Origin: Leptospira sp. | GTDB taxonomy: Bacteria; Spirochaetota; Leptospiria; Leptospirales; Leptospiraceae | DNA length: 64,000 nucleotides | Direction of reading: 5' to 3' | NCBI GenBank assembly: GCA_002786225.1 | Contig: PEQN01000003.1 | Coordinates: 62,001 to 126,000, forward strand | Part shown: piece after piece, positions 30,233 to 40,863 of the stretch | Numbering within the stretch: the stretch's first letter is position 1 | Layout of the letters: every line of letters starts with the position of its first letter | Translations under genes and position numbers: made by a program | Notes under the pieces: model-generated | Told to the model about the DNA's origin: nothing | Database searches by the model: none | The model's input: the letters and a program-made list of their open reading frames with translations, nothing else

Positions 30233-31125
30233 TGTGAAACAAAGAACAATCAAACCTAAAACAATTCTATAATATCCAAAAATAGAAAAGCTATGCCTTC
30301 TTATGTAAGATAGGAACAATCTGATTACCAATATACAAAGTAGGAAGGAAAGAATACTTCCAAGTAAAAGCAAAAATAGCTTTTCCCCTTCTATAATATT
30401 TCTATATTTATAAAGTTTATATACACCAGCTGCAATCAAAACGGGAACCGCTAAGTAAAACGAGTATTCCGCAGCATGTTTCTTTGATAAACCTATTGAT
30501 CTGCCTGCTACTATCGTTGCGAGTGATCTAGAAACACCAGGCAACAAAGCTATACATTGAACGAAACCTATAATAAGTGAATTCTTTATCGATAAAATTG
30601 GATAATGGTTTTGATGATTTTCTAAAATTGGCGGATGAGGCTCATTCTTTAAGAGGGACGCATCTTCTAATTTAGTTTTATTTTGAAAAATTCTTTCTTG
30701 AATCAATATTCCAATTCCTCCCAAAAGCCAAGTACAGCCTAGAATTGTGAGTAAGTAAGAACTTGCTTTAATACCATCCAAAAAATTTTTAAGTAAAAAT
30801 CCAATTATAAGAATTGGTATACTTCCTATAAGTATGGATAAAGAAAATCAAATCCCGATCTTTTAGCTCTATCTCCTTGTATAAATTTAATCGAATCTAG
30901 AGTAGAAATTTTAAATTTATCGAAATAAAGAACAAGAACGGAAAGTATAGCTCCAGATTGTATAAAAATATCGAAAAGATCTTCGAATTCTTCTTTGTTA
31001 TTTGTTATATCTGAAAAAGGGAAAAAGTAGGAAAATAAAAATAAATGCCCGGTTGATGATACGGGCAAAAACTCTGTGATTGCTTCAATAATGCTTCTGA
31101 GAATAGCATTGATTGTATTATCCAT
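30224..31125 (-). pseudogene. uppP: Undecaprenyl-diphosphatase (UppP/BacA), interrupted by an apparent 1-nt frameshift
   Basis: N-terminal piece 30826-31125 has [18 protein letters not shown]-terminal piece 30224-30781 has LPGVSRSLATIVAGRSIGLSKKHAAEYSFYLAVP; intervening DNA reads [26 protein letters not shown] in the downstream frame. Confidence 0.85.
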
Positions 31126-31163
31126 ATTGCTGAGTGATATGTATATTATTTTCTAATGATCTT

Positions 31164-31871
31164 CTATTTATCGCCTTCAGTTGAGTCTGATTCTTTAGAT
31201 TCACTTTTAGTTTCTGAATCAATTTTATCTTGTCCTGGAAGAATATTATTGTTTAAATAACTATCTAAATCAAATTTTTCATTGTGTTTGATAGATACGC
31301 CTTCTTTAATTCTTTCCATAACCTTAGGTAGGACTTCTTGGGACTTCACTCGTTTCAAATTTCCGCGACCTAACATGATGCATTTATCTATAGGCATTCC
31401 AGAAACTTGAGTATTTTGAGTTCTAAGTCTCTCGCATTCAGCCTTTGCTTCCGCATCAGAAATTTTAATCTTTTTCTCAACTTGTTCTTGGATATAAAGT
31501 TGAGTAATAGTTTGCATTTCTACTTGTTCGAGGATTTCTTTGATATCTGGTCTGGAAGTAAATCCATTCTTTTCAGCTGCTAGTTTAGTCATAAGCATCT
31601 GTCGATAGTTTTCATAAAAATTTTTCTTTTGGAATTGGTAGTTGAGAGGTTGGAATTGCTCAGGAACTTCATCAATATCTTTAGAAATAAATTCTAATAA
31701 ATTTTTCTTCTCAATATTCTGCATACGACTCATGGTTTCTATAGCAGTTTCATAAGATGTTTCAAATCTTTTTACAGTGATCTTCTCACCGTTTAAAGAT
31801 TCTATCAGAGGTGAATCATCACCGCAATTGATAACAGTGGTTGCCAAAATTAATAGTATTATGTTTCTCAT
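31164..31871 (-). CDS. Putative lipoprotein, SurA-N/chaperone-like
   Basis: Lipobox VINCG; helical region with [15 protein letters not shown] and [17 protein letters not shown] like SurA_N domains; no PPIase domain seen. Confidence 0.55.
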   Translation of the reverse strand: MRNIILLILATTVINCGDDSPLIESLNGEKITVKRFETSYETAIETMSRMQNIEKKNLLEFISKDIDEVPEQFQPLNYQFQKKNFYENYRQMLMTKLAAEKNGFTSRPDIKEILEQVEMQTITQLYIQEQVEKKIKISDAEAKAECERLRTQNTQVSGMPIDKCIMLGRGNLKRVKSQEVLPKVMERIKEGVSIKHNEKFDLDSYLNNNILPGQDKIDSETKSESKESDSTEGDK

Positions 31872-31899
31872 TATAAATATCCGTTTAAGATATATTTTC

Positions 31900-34800
31900 C
31901 TAATCTACCATATTGTCTATCTTGTTTTTTGATTTTTTACTAGGTTCAATTTGCAAGAGAAGATTTTGTACAGCGGTTAATTTTTCTTCTTCTGAGCGTC
32001 CTTTCACATTTAGTCTGAGTACTGTAGGCTCACTAGGGTGTATGGATAAGCCTTTTATTCTTGAAATCAATCGAACTACTGAATTAGGATCTCCTCGAAA
32101 ATCAGCTCCTGATTTTATTTTAATTTCTTCATTCACTTCATTGAGAGATTCTATGCCCAAGGTGGAAGCTATCGTTCTTATACTTTCTAAGAGTAAGAAG
32201 GTTTGAGCGATGAGTGGCGGTTCACCGAACCTATCAATCATTTCAGCTTTTACTAATTCCAGATCATCTAGGGAAGTACATCCCTCCCACTTTTTATAGA
32301 ATTCTATTTTTTGTTTGGTATCTGGTATATATTCATCAGGAAGATAAAAATTTGTAGAAAGATTGATTGAAGTTCTAATCTCAATTTCAGTTTCTATTCC
32401 TTTGATTTTAGCTATGGCTTCATCAAGCATGCGAACATAAAGATCAAAACCAATTTCCGCTATGTCGCCTGATTGTTCTGATCCTAATAAATTTCCAGCT
32501 CCTCGAATTTCTAAATCACGCATAGCTACTTTGAAACCTGAGCCTAATTCTTGGTATTCATAGATAGTATTCAATCGTTTTTCAGCTTGCTCAGTTAGGA
32601 CTCTGCCTCGTGGATGAATTAGATAAGCATAGGCTTTGCGGTCACTTCTACCCACTCGTCCACGAAGTTGATACAGTTGAGATAAACCAAAAGTATCCGC
32701 TCTACGAATGATTAAGGTATTTACATTGGGCATATCAATACCAGATTCTATGATAGTAGTTGTTACCAAGATATCATATTTTCTGTGATAGAAGTCTAAA
32801 AGAATTTGTTCAATAAATTCCTCATCCATTTGCCCATGTAGAATTCCAACCGATAAATCAGGGACTAGACTTGATACAAAATTTGCCTCAGCTTCTATAC
32901 TCTCAACTCTATTGTAAAGATAGAAGACCTGCCCTCCTCTATCAATTTCTCTTCGTATAGCCTTTTGAAGAACTTCATCATTTTCTTCCATCACATAAGT
33001 TTCAACACTTTGCCTATTTTTAGGAGGAGTTGAAATGATAGATAAATCACGAATACCAGAAAGTGCCATGTGCAATGTACGGGGGATGGGGGTTGCTGTT
33101 AATGTAAGAACATCAACTAAATTTTTCAATTTTTTAATTGTCTCTTTATGGTTTACACCAAACTTTTGTTCCTCATCAATAATTAATAATCCTAGATTTT
33201 TTGGTTTCAATTTGGTTGATAGCAAGGCATGAGTTCCTACCAAAAAGTCTAATTCTCCCTTTGCATAAAGTTCAAAGGATTCTTTATTTTCTGTTATAGT
33301 TTTAAATCTAGAAACAAAGCCAACCTTGATAGGATAATTTTTATATCTCTCCGAAAAAGTATTAAAATGTTGAAGCGCCAAGATTGTAGTGGGACAGAGT
33401 AATAAAGCTTGCTTACCTGCCATTATAACTTTAAAAGCTGCACGTATGGCAACTTCTGTTTTGCCATAACCGACATCACCACAAACCAATCTATCCATAG
33501 GTTTAGAGCTTTCTAGATCAGCCTTCACTGCATCGATGGCTGTTAGTTGATCTGGGGTTTCTTCATATTCAAAATCAGCTTCGAATTCTTCTTGCCAAAT
33601 TGTATCTTTAGGAAAAGAATAACCACTTAATTTAAGCCTATTTGCATAGAGACGAACAAGGTCTTCCGCTAGTTTTTCAACTGCTTCCCTTACTCTTTCC
33701 TTTGTTTTCTTCCAATTAGATTTACCTAGTGCGTCAAGTTTAGGATGATCTGAACCGCCAATGTATCTTTGAACAAGTGATATTTGATCCAAAGGTACGT
33801 ATAGGCTTGCCTGCCCAGCGTATTCTAATTTGAGAAAGTCCCTTTGTTTATTATCCGCTGTTACACGTTCAATTTTTTTGAATCGACCAACACCATGATT
33901 AATATGTACGACAAAATCGCCTTCCTTTAAATCTAAAAATGATTCAATCGCACTTGATGCTGTTTTTTTGTAGCGAGTTTTTCTTTTGTATTTTCTACCA
34001 AAAATATCATTTTCGGTAAGAAGAATTATATTCAACTCGGGAATCTCAAAACCTTTTCTTAGTTCTGAAAGAGCTATAAAAAATTTTGTCTTGGCATCCT
34101 TAGGTAAGTAAACTGGAAGAGGCTCTTCCGATTCTTTATTGAGTCTTTGGATATTATGTGTAGCGAATAAAGATTCTAACCTATCTGTTTGTTGGATAAA
34201 AGAAGAAGTTAAGAGAATAGTTTTCGGCTCTTCTGCTTGCAGTTGGGATTCAATATATTCTCTGGCTTCTCTAATTTTACCTTTGAATTCTGGAATTTCT
34301 TTGGTTAAAGGAAAAGGAAATTCTAAAGAATCCTCAGGCGGAGGTAGCCTATTCAATCGAATTGTATTATTCGATAAATTAGTTGTCAAAAGATTGTATT
34401 CATTTTCAAAAGAATACTGTTTTGTAGGAGAGGCTAAGAGATACTCATCTTTTTTAGATTCATATACCAAGTTTAATTCCCTAAACATCTGCAAGGTTTT
34501 ATCTTTAACAGAAAGAGGATTAACTAAAATAATATGTGGAAGAGCCATAGTAAAATATTCTAATATTCCAACACCTTCTCGAATCAAAGGTACAATTTCT
34601 TCAACGATTAAAACCCTCTCTTCTGGCTTTATCAAATGCGAATCTGATTCTAATAATTTAAAATAAGCATCTCTTTCTTTGTCTGAAAGAGCATATTCAT
34701 CCACCGGGTAGATGGGAATTGAATCGAAGTTAGAAATAGATTTTTGTGAATCTGGATCAAAAGACTTTATATTTTCTAATTGATCTCCGAAAAAATCCAA

Positions 34801-35373
34801 CCTTACAGGTGTGTTTAGATGGGATGGAAAAATGTCAATTATTCCACCTTTAACTGAAAAAGTACCATAGTGGTCGCATATTTGCCTTCGTTCATATCCA
34901 AGCTGTATAAATTTACGAAGTATATCTTCTAAATCATAATCTTCATTTTTTTTAAATACTATAGACTCAGAAAAAATAAAATCTTTACCCGGAACCTTTT
35001 GAACAAAGCCAGATACTGAAGTTACAATCAAGGATTTTTGGTTAAGAAATAATTGGCTTAAAGTATAGATTCTGTCACGCTTAGTATCAGGTGGGATATG
35101 TGCGTATTCATAAGGAATAGTATCATTGCCTGGCAAAAAATGAACAAGACTTGAATCAACAAATGTAAAAAGCTCTCGATAAGCGGCTTCTGCTTCCAGA
35201 TTTGTAGGGTAAACCAAGAAAACAGAATTAGAACTCAATGAGTGATACAATAGACTGGCAATAAATGTTGATGAAGCATCAGGAATTGAATATAAATCTA
35301 TACCTTTACTCGAAATTTGGTTTTGAACTTCCTTAGAAAACTTTAAGGATTTTAATTTATCACTTAATAACAA
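31900..35373 (-). CDS. mfd: Transcription-repair coupling factor
   Basis: 1157 aa; [93 protein letters not shown]. Confidence 0.96.
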   Translation of the reverse strand: MLLSDKLKSLKFSKEVQNQISSKGIDLYSIPDASSTFIASLLYHSLSSNSVFLVYPTNLEAEAAYRELFTFVDSSLVHFLPGNDTIPYEYAHIPPDTKRDRIYTLSQLFLNQKSLIVTSVSGFVQKVPGKDFIFSESIVFKKNEDYDLEDILRKFIQLGYERRQICDHYGTFSVKGGIIDIFPSHLNTPVRLDFFGDQLENIKSFDPDSQKSISNFDSIPIYPVDEYALSDKERDAYFKLLESDSHLIKPEERVLIVEEIVPLIREGVGILEYFTMALPHIILVNPLSVKDKTLQMFRELNLVYESKKDEYLLASPTKQYSFENEYNLLTTNLSNNTIRLNRLPPPEDSLEFPFPLTKEIPEFKGKIREAREYIESQLQAEEPKTILLTSSFIQQTDRLESLFATHNIQRLNKESEEPLPVYLPKDAKTKFFIALSELRKGFEIPELNIILLTENDIFGRKYKRKTRYKKTASSAIESFLDLKEGDFVVHINHGVGRFKKIERVTADNKQRDFLKLEYAGQASLYVPLDQISLVQRYIGGSDHPKLDALGKSNWKKTKERVREAVEKLAEDLVRLYANRLKLSGYSFPKDTIWQEEFEADFEYEETPDQLTAIDAVKADLESSKPMDRLVCGDVGYGKTEVAIRAAFKVIMAGKQALLLCPTTILALQHFNTFSERYKNYPIKVGFVSRFKTITENKESFELYAKGELDFLVGTHALLSTKLKPKNLGLLIIDEEQKFGVNHKETIKKLKNLVDVLTLTATPIPRTLHMALSGIRDLSIISTPPKNRQSVETYVMEENDEVLQKAIRREIDRGGQVFYLYNRVESIEAEANFVSSLVPDLSVGILHGQMDEEFIEQILLDFYHRKYDILVTTTIIESGIDMPNVNTLIIRRADTFGLSQLYQLRGRVGRSDRKAYAYLIHPRGRVLTEQAEKRLNTIYEYQELGSGFKVAMRDLEIRGAGNLLGSEQSGDIAEIGFDLYVRMLDEAIAKIKGIETEIEIRTSINLSTNFYLPDEYIPDTKQKIEFYKKWEGCTSLDDLELVKAEMIDRFGEPPLIAQTFLLLESIRTIASTLGIESLNEVNEEIKIKSGADFRGDPNSVVRLISRIKGLSIHPSEPTVLRLNVKGRSEEEKLTAVQNLLLQIEPSKKSKNKIDNMVD

Positions 35374-35379
35374 AAAATA

Positions 35380-36237
35380 TTAACCTTTTTCCATGCTAAT
35401 CAGTATATTATCAATTAGGCGAATTGAACCAACAAAAACTGCAGTTGCTACTAGCATTTGATTTTGAATCTTAGCTATAGGTGTTAATAATTCAGGATCA
35501 ACAATTTCCAAATAATCTATTTTTAACAAGGAACTACTTTTCATCACATCTGATAGTATTTCCAATAAGGAATTTAAATCATTTTCGCCCTCATGAAGCA
35601 ATTTTTCAGCCAACTTGAGTGCTCTTGGAATCAAGTTAGCTGCCTCACGCTCTTTCTCATTCAAACGAACATTTCTTGAACTCATGGCTAAACCATCCGA
35701 TTCTCGAAGAGTTTCTATTCCAATGATTTGAATGGGAAAATTTAATATTTCAGAAAATCGTTTTACAATTTTGAATTGCTGATAATCTTTCAATCCCATA
35801 TAACACGTTGTAGGTTTAACAATATGAAAGAATTTCGATAGTACTAAAAGTACTCCATCAAAATGTCCAGGTCTTGTTGCACCACATAAAAAATCCATCA
35901 TACCTGGTATTTGAATTTTAATTTTAGGAATTTCATTGGGATAAAAATCTTCCGTATCTGGTAAATATAAGACATCAACACCTTCTGATTCGAGCAAAGC
36001 CGTATCTTTTTCTATACTTTTTGGATAATTATTAAAATCGTCTGCTTGATTAAATTGTGCTGGATTCACAAAAATACTAACAATAACTAGGTCATTTGTT
36101 TTTTTTGCTTCTCTGACTAACTCTAAGTGTCCTTGGTGTAAATATCCCATAGTAGGAACAAAACCGATTCTTTTTTTGTCTTGCCAAAATGGCTTCAAAC
36201 TTTCTTCAATATTCTTTCTGGTATTTAGAACTAACAT
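35380..36237 (-). CDS. panC: Pantothenate synthetase
   Basis: GFVPTMGYLHQGHLELVREAK, SIFVNPAQFN, ATRPGHFDGVLLVLSKFFHIV, GLKDYQQ. Confidence 0.96.
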   Translation of the reverse strand: MLVLNTRKNIEESLKPFWQDKKRIGFVPTMGYLHQGHLELVREAKKTNDLVIVSIFVNPAQFNQADDFNNYPKSIEKDTALLESEGVDVLYLPDTEDFYPNEIPKIKIQIPGMMDFLCGATRPGHFDGVLLVLSKFFHIVKPTTCYMGLKDYQQFKIVKRFSEILNFPIQIIGIETLRESDGLAMSSRNVRLNEKEREAANLIPRALKLAEKLLHEGENDLNSLLEILSDVMKSSSLLKIDYLEIVDPELLTPIAKIQNQMLVATAVFVGSIRLIDNILISMEKG

Positions 36238-36242
36238 TGAAT

Positions 36243-37544
36243 TTATAAAGTCCTAAGGTAAACAGAATGCCCGTGTTCTTCTTCAAGTCCTTCGGACTCA
36301 CTCATTTCTTTTACAAAAGGATATAATTTTTGCAAGGATTGCTTTCTGATTTCCTGGAAGGTTGTTCTCTTCAAAAAGTGTTCCACACCTAAAGATGAAA
36401 ACAGACGGGAACCACCAGAGGTTGGCAGTATATGATTGGTTCCAGAAATATAATCACCCATAGCAACAGGAGAATATTTCCCTAAAAATACAGAACCAGC
36501 ATGGACTATTCCTTCGAAAATTTGATCATAATTTTCTGTCAAAATTTCTAAATGCTCGGGAGCATACAAATTTGAAAAATCTACACAATCAGATAAACTT
36601 GGGGCGACTAAGATAAAACTGTTATTATAGATAGCCTTTTGTTTAATGCTAAGTCTCTTGGTTCTTTCTTTAAAGGCTAATTCAATCTCTTCCATTACTT
36701 TGGCTGCAAGTTGCATAGAATCTGTAAGCAAGATTGCAATTGAGTCTTCTCCATGCTCAGCTTGAGATAATAGATCACAGGCTATCCACTCTGGATTAGC
36801 CTTAGAATCAGCAATGATGAGAACCTCGCTAGGGCCAGCTGGACTTTCAATTCCAATTTCACCTAAACCTGATAGATAAATCTTTGCAGCAGCAACATAG
36901 GAGTTACCTGGACCAACTATAAATTCTGATCTCGGAATTGTTTCAGTACCATATGCACAGGCAGCAATTGCTTGTGCTCCCCCAACAGTTATTATGCGAT
37001 CTATTCCAACTAAACGAGCGACAAAAGCAAGAACTGGAGGGATACCATCTTTTTGAGGTGGAGTAACTAATTGTACATTTTTAACACCAGCAAGTTTAGC
37101 AGGGATTGCTCCCATTAAAACTGAGGATGGATACAATGCCTTACCACCAGGAGCATAAATTGTAACTGAATCTACAGGAGTGTATTTGATTCCCAATCGA
37201 TTTCCAGAAATTTCTTGAGTCCAAGATTTGGGAACTTGGTAAGTATGAAATTCTTCTATATTCTTTTTCGCTTCTTCAAAAGCTTTTTGGAGAGAAGTAG
37301 GAATAGAAATATTTCTTATATCTTCCATATTCCACACAAATCGATCTAAATCTATACCATCAAATTCTTTGGTATATTCTCTAACTGCAATATCACCTTT
37401 TCGTTTAACATTTTGAATTATGGGAATGATTTTAATAATAGTTTCTGATAAATCACTTTTAGATCTGTTCAGAAATTTATGAAATGAGCTCTTATCCTGA
37501 ATGGAAAACTGATGAATTGGTATGCCCATAGATACCAGAGTCAA
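36243..37544 (-). CDS. hisD: Histidinol dehydrogenase
   Basis: YAPGGKALYPSSVLMGAIPAKLAGV, GGAQAIAACAYGTETIP, PAGPSEVLIIAD, DLLSQAEHGEDS, APEHLEI. Confidence 0.96.
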   Translation of the reverse strand: MTLVSMGIPIHQFSIQDKSSFHKFLNRSKSDLSETIIKIIPIIQNVKRKGDIAVREYTKEFDGIDLDRFVWNMEDIRNISIPTSLQKAFEEAKKNIEEFHTYQVPKSWTQEISGNRLGIKYTPVDSVTIYAPGGKALYPSSVLMGAIPAKLAGVKNVQLVTPPQKDGIPPVLAFVARLVGIDRIITVGGAQAIAACAYGTETIPRSEFIVGPGNSYVAAAKIYLSGLGEIGIESPAGPSEVLIIADSKANPEWIACDLLSQAEHGEDSIAILLTDSMQLAAKVMEEIELAFKERTKRLSIKQKAIYNNSFILVAPSLSDCVDFSNLYAPEHLEILTENYDQIFEGIVHAGSVFLGKYSPVAMGDYISGTNHILPTSGGSRLFSSLGVEHFLKRTTFQEIRKQSLQKLYPFVKEMSESEGLEEEHGHSVYLRTL

Positions 37545-37587
37545 GTTTCACTATCTCTGCAACAAGCATTTTTATCCTGCAAAGAAC

Positions 37588-38748
37588 TTAGAAAGTTTGG
37601 ATAAACTCCAATGATTGATAAGATTCAGCTTGTCTGGTAATAAAATTAGCATTAGATCTGAATTCAGAGTTCGCTTTAATTTGTAAACCTTCACCTATAG
37701 GTAAAGTTTTAATTTCGTTGACGGCTACATTACGTCTCACGGATAAAAAAGCATCAACAATATTATAAATAGCGAATAAGCCTACTGCACCTGCGCCTAT
37801 TTGAATTTGGTTTAGTTTTTCTTTCGCTTGGTTGTATTGAGCTGTTGATTGCTGATTTGTGAATAGAAATAATAATTCATTTGTGGAACTGCTTGATAAT
37901 AAGAAATTTATTTGAACGCTATCATAATAGGTTTTTCTAGCAGATAAAAAATCTTGGTATCCTTTCGCATATATACCAGCTGCTCCAAAAAATAAAACAG
38001 GATACATATATAACTTCCACTTCTTGTCATCAATATAATCTTGTCCCCAACCAGGAACGAGAGTAGATCTCCACATTGTACTCCAATAAGGAGTATCGTA
38101 ATAATCTGGAGGAATCTCATTATTCTGAATTCTTACTTGTTTGGCCGCAACTTTTTCAGCTAATTCTTTATCTTTAGCAAAAACAAAATTTTTAGCTTTG
38201 ATAGCAACTTTTCTTCTTGGGTTTTCTAATACTAAATCATATAATCCCAATTCTGCGATATCTTTGGTGTTAAAATCAACTATTGCTGTTTTACCATCCG
38301 GTGAGATATTTATTGACTTGGGAATTATTTTATCTTCATCTTTTTGGAGATAGACTTTCATCGTATCGAGAAAATTGGATCCAGTTATTTCAATTCGTTT
38401 AGTTGTCTCATCTTGGCCTGCAAAGTATATTTTTTGAGAGCCGAAAACAGGAACTACAGATTTTACAACTTGAAAGGATACCCACTCTGTAAAGTTTTCT
38501 ACTTTCCCAAATTTATTGATTACACCTATTCTATGTTCGTATGTACCAGGCTCTATGCTTTTAATTTCATAACTATTTGATGTGATTTTTTGACTTAGGA
38601 AAATTTTACCTTGCTTATCTCTTGCCTCAACTACATATCCAAGTGAATTAGCCACTTCCTCCCATTTTAAAGTAGCATCACCCACTTCTTGAGAGAATAA
38701 AATGGTTGGAAAAAAAATAATAATCGAAAGTAAAATTCTATTCCACAT
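37588..38748 (-). CDS. Hypothetical membrane protein (Fn3/IPT-like N-terminus, DUF5683-like C-terminus)
   Basis: 386 aa; signal peptide, beta-rich domains, then STLVPGWGQDYIDDKKWKLYMYPVLFFGAAGIYAKGY. Confidence 0.6.
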   Translation of the reverse strand: MWNRILLSIIIFFPTILFSQEVGDATLKWEEVANSLGYVVEARDKQGKIFLSQKITSNSYEIKSIEPGTYEHRIGVINKFGKVENFTEWVSFQVVKSVVPVFGSQKIYFAGQDETTKRIEITGSNFLDTMKVYLQKDEDKIIPKSINISPDGKTAIVDFNTKDIAELGLYDLVLENPRRKVAIKAKNFVFAKDKELAEKVAAKQVRIQNNEIPPDYYDTPYWSTMWRSTLVPGWGQDYIDDKKWKLYMYPVLFFGAAGIYAKGYQDFLSARKTYYDSVQINFLLSSSSTNELLFLFTNQQSTAQYNQAKEKLNQIQIGAGAVGLFAIYNIVDAFLSVRRNVAVNEIKTLPIGEGLQIKANSEFRSNANFITRQAESYQSLEFIQTF

Positions 38749-40861
38749 AAACTTTCCCTGGTGTTAGAATCTTAGTAATAGAGCCTGAATCAAGCTTAAT
38801 GAAAAAATCCGCTCTATTTGTATTTGATGATGAGAAACTATCATCATTATTTTTAGTTAAAGATTTTACTTCCCACCTAAACTTACCTTCGTTCAATTTC
38901 GTTAAATCAGTAAGAATATATTTTAATTCTTTAATTTTGACATTTATAATTTCTCGTTCTTTTATTCCAGTTACATCATATACTAATAATTGATACAGAT
39001 CTGCCTCAACAACACTGCTCCATTGAAAAATTAAAGAATCTCTTAAAGTCATGTCTACAATTTGATTCTTGGAAGGGATTTGTAAATTTGGAGCAACTAA
39101 TTTCTTAGATGTGGTAAAGTTAAATATTTCAGATTCAGCTGACTCACCATCTCCATTCCAAACAAGTCTCCAATAATAAATTCCTGTGCTATCTGTAACA
39201 AATTTATAGCTAGTTCCTGATACTTTTTCCTTTAGAATAGTAGATTCCATATTTTTATTCTTAGAAATCTCCAAAGTAACTGTTCCAATATTAGGAAAAG
39301 GTTTCCATGAAAGATTTAAACTAGATGCATCATCTAAGTCAATTTGAGAACCATTATTTGGTCTTAGCAAGGCTAAGTTAATGGATTCCGTGATCTGGAA
39401 TTGGTAGACATCTGATTCTTTTTGAATTCCCGTTTTAGTTTTGCCAATGATTTTCCAGAAATATTTTCCTGGTTTGATATCGTTTGTTAGTTTATAAAAA
39501 TTAGATGAACTTGAATCTTTGGCTATAGGATTAGTAAAATTCGCATTATTCGATAAATAAAATTCATATTCCGAAAAATCAGATGAGTCCTTCCAGGAGA
39601 AAAATAATCCTGAATCTGGAATAGAAAATTTAGAAACAGTCTTACCGTTAGAAGGTTCAAATAAACTTGGTTTAACGGCATCGATTCTGGTAGTTACTGA
39701 AAAAGAATGGGAGTTACTGGTAATAAGACCCATCTCTTCTATAGAGGATTTCGCTAAAACCCTCACAAAATAATTGCCTTCAGGTATGTCTGAAAAGGAA
39801 ATCGAGTTATTAAAAGTATCCTTTTGAAGTATGATATTAGCAAAATCACTCGATTTAGAAATTTGTACATTATAATTACTAGCTAATTGAAGCTTAGACC
39901 AAGAAACACTAATTGGTAATGAAGTTGATCCTGGAATAAAAGAATAATTCTGACCCTGGGAAGGAGTAAATAATCTCAAGTTTTCTTTCTTTTCTATAGA
40001 AAATTTTGAAATTGCAGTAAATCGATTTGATGCCTTATCATCTTTGTAAGCAAGACGCCAATAATAACTTCCAGGTGCCAAAGAAAGAGAAATAGAATCT
40101 GATTTAATATTTTGAGTTGAGACTATTCGCTTGAAGCCTGGATCTGTGGAAACTTCTATTTTAACTCCTGTTAGTTTGGATTTTCCTAGTTTACTCCATG
40201 AAAATACTATACTTTTATTATTTCCTTCAATAACTGAAATACTTCTATCAAGAGGAGTAAGAAGCTTATATTCAATATCATTTACACTTATTCCCTCACT
40301 ACTTAGATTTGCAATTTGATCTTTTGCTATCTCTTGGGTTTGGCCACCATTTGTAACTTTCGCTTGACCTGAATCTATCTTTACATTCAAGGATTCTCCA
40401 GATTTATCAAGACTGAGTCCACCAGCACCAACTTGAATTTTACTATTTCCCGCTTGGATGTTCATCACAGAATCACTAGCATTCGCTGAGCGCTCTGTAG
40501 CAACCGTTCCATAAGCAAAATTCAAATTCCAATTGTTATCTGAAAAATCTACTAGTATCATAGAATTTTCACCGATTTGAATTTTTGTTCCATCTTCTAA
40601 GGTTAGAACTGCATCTGAAAGATTTTCTGTACGTATTGTATCTTTATTATGGATTTCAGTGGCAGTAGTTATGGATTCCCATATGACTTCATTGTCGTAT
40701 TTTCTTTGTATGGTTCTAGTTTTAAAAGTGAGAGTTCCTATAACAGGGTTATCAGAGGCTTTTACTTTTTCTGTTAGATTTTTATATAATAAAAAACTAA
40801 AAAGTAGAATAAGTAAACCTAAGATAGGAATTGTGAAATATGTTCTATTGATAAGACTCAT
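38738..40861 (-). CDS. FecR-domain protein with multiple Fn3-like repeats
   Basis: 707 aa; IHNKDTIRTENLSDAVLTLEDGTKIQIGENSMILVDF (FecR) then repeated SWK...YYWRL.W blocks. Confidence 0.75.
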   Translation of the reverse strand: MSLINRTYFTIPILGLLILLFSFLLYKNLTEKVKASDNPVIGTLTFKTRTIQRKYDNEVIWESITTATEIHNKDTIRTENLSDAVLTLEDGTKIQIGENSMILVDFSDNNWNLNFAYGTVATERSANASDSVMNIQAGNSKIQVGAGGLSLDKSGESLNVKIDSGQAKVTNGGQTQEIAKDQIANLSSEGISVNDIEYKLLTPLDRSISVIEGNNKSIVFSWSKLGKSKLTGVKIEVSTDPGFKRIVSTQNIKSDSISLSLAPGSYYWRLAYKDDKASNRFTAISKFSIEKKENLRLFTPSQGQNYSFIPGSTSLPISVSWSKLQLASNYNVQISKSSDFANIILQKDTFNNSISFSDIPEGNYFVRVLAKSSIEEMGLITSNSHSFSVTTRIDAVKPSLFEPSNGKTVSKFSIPDSGLFFSWKDSSDFSEYEFYLSNNANFTNPIAKDSSSSNFYKLTNDIKPGKYFWKIIGKTKTGIQKESDVYQFQITESINLALLRPNNGSQIDLDDASSLNLSWKPFPNIGTVTLEISKNKNMESTILKEKVSGTSYKFVTDSTGIYYWRLVWNGDGESAESEIFNFTTSKKLVAPNLQIPSKNQIVDMTLRDSLIFQWSSVVEADLYQLLVYDVTGIKEREIINVKIKELKYILTDLTKLNEGKFRWEVKSLTKNNDDSFSSSNTNRADFFIKLDSGSITKILTPGKVYVE

Positions 40862-40863
40862 TT

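Noticed and set aside
34139-34666. 175-aa + strand ORF inside mfd
   Set aside because: Antisense to conserved mfd frame; no motif
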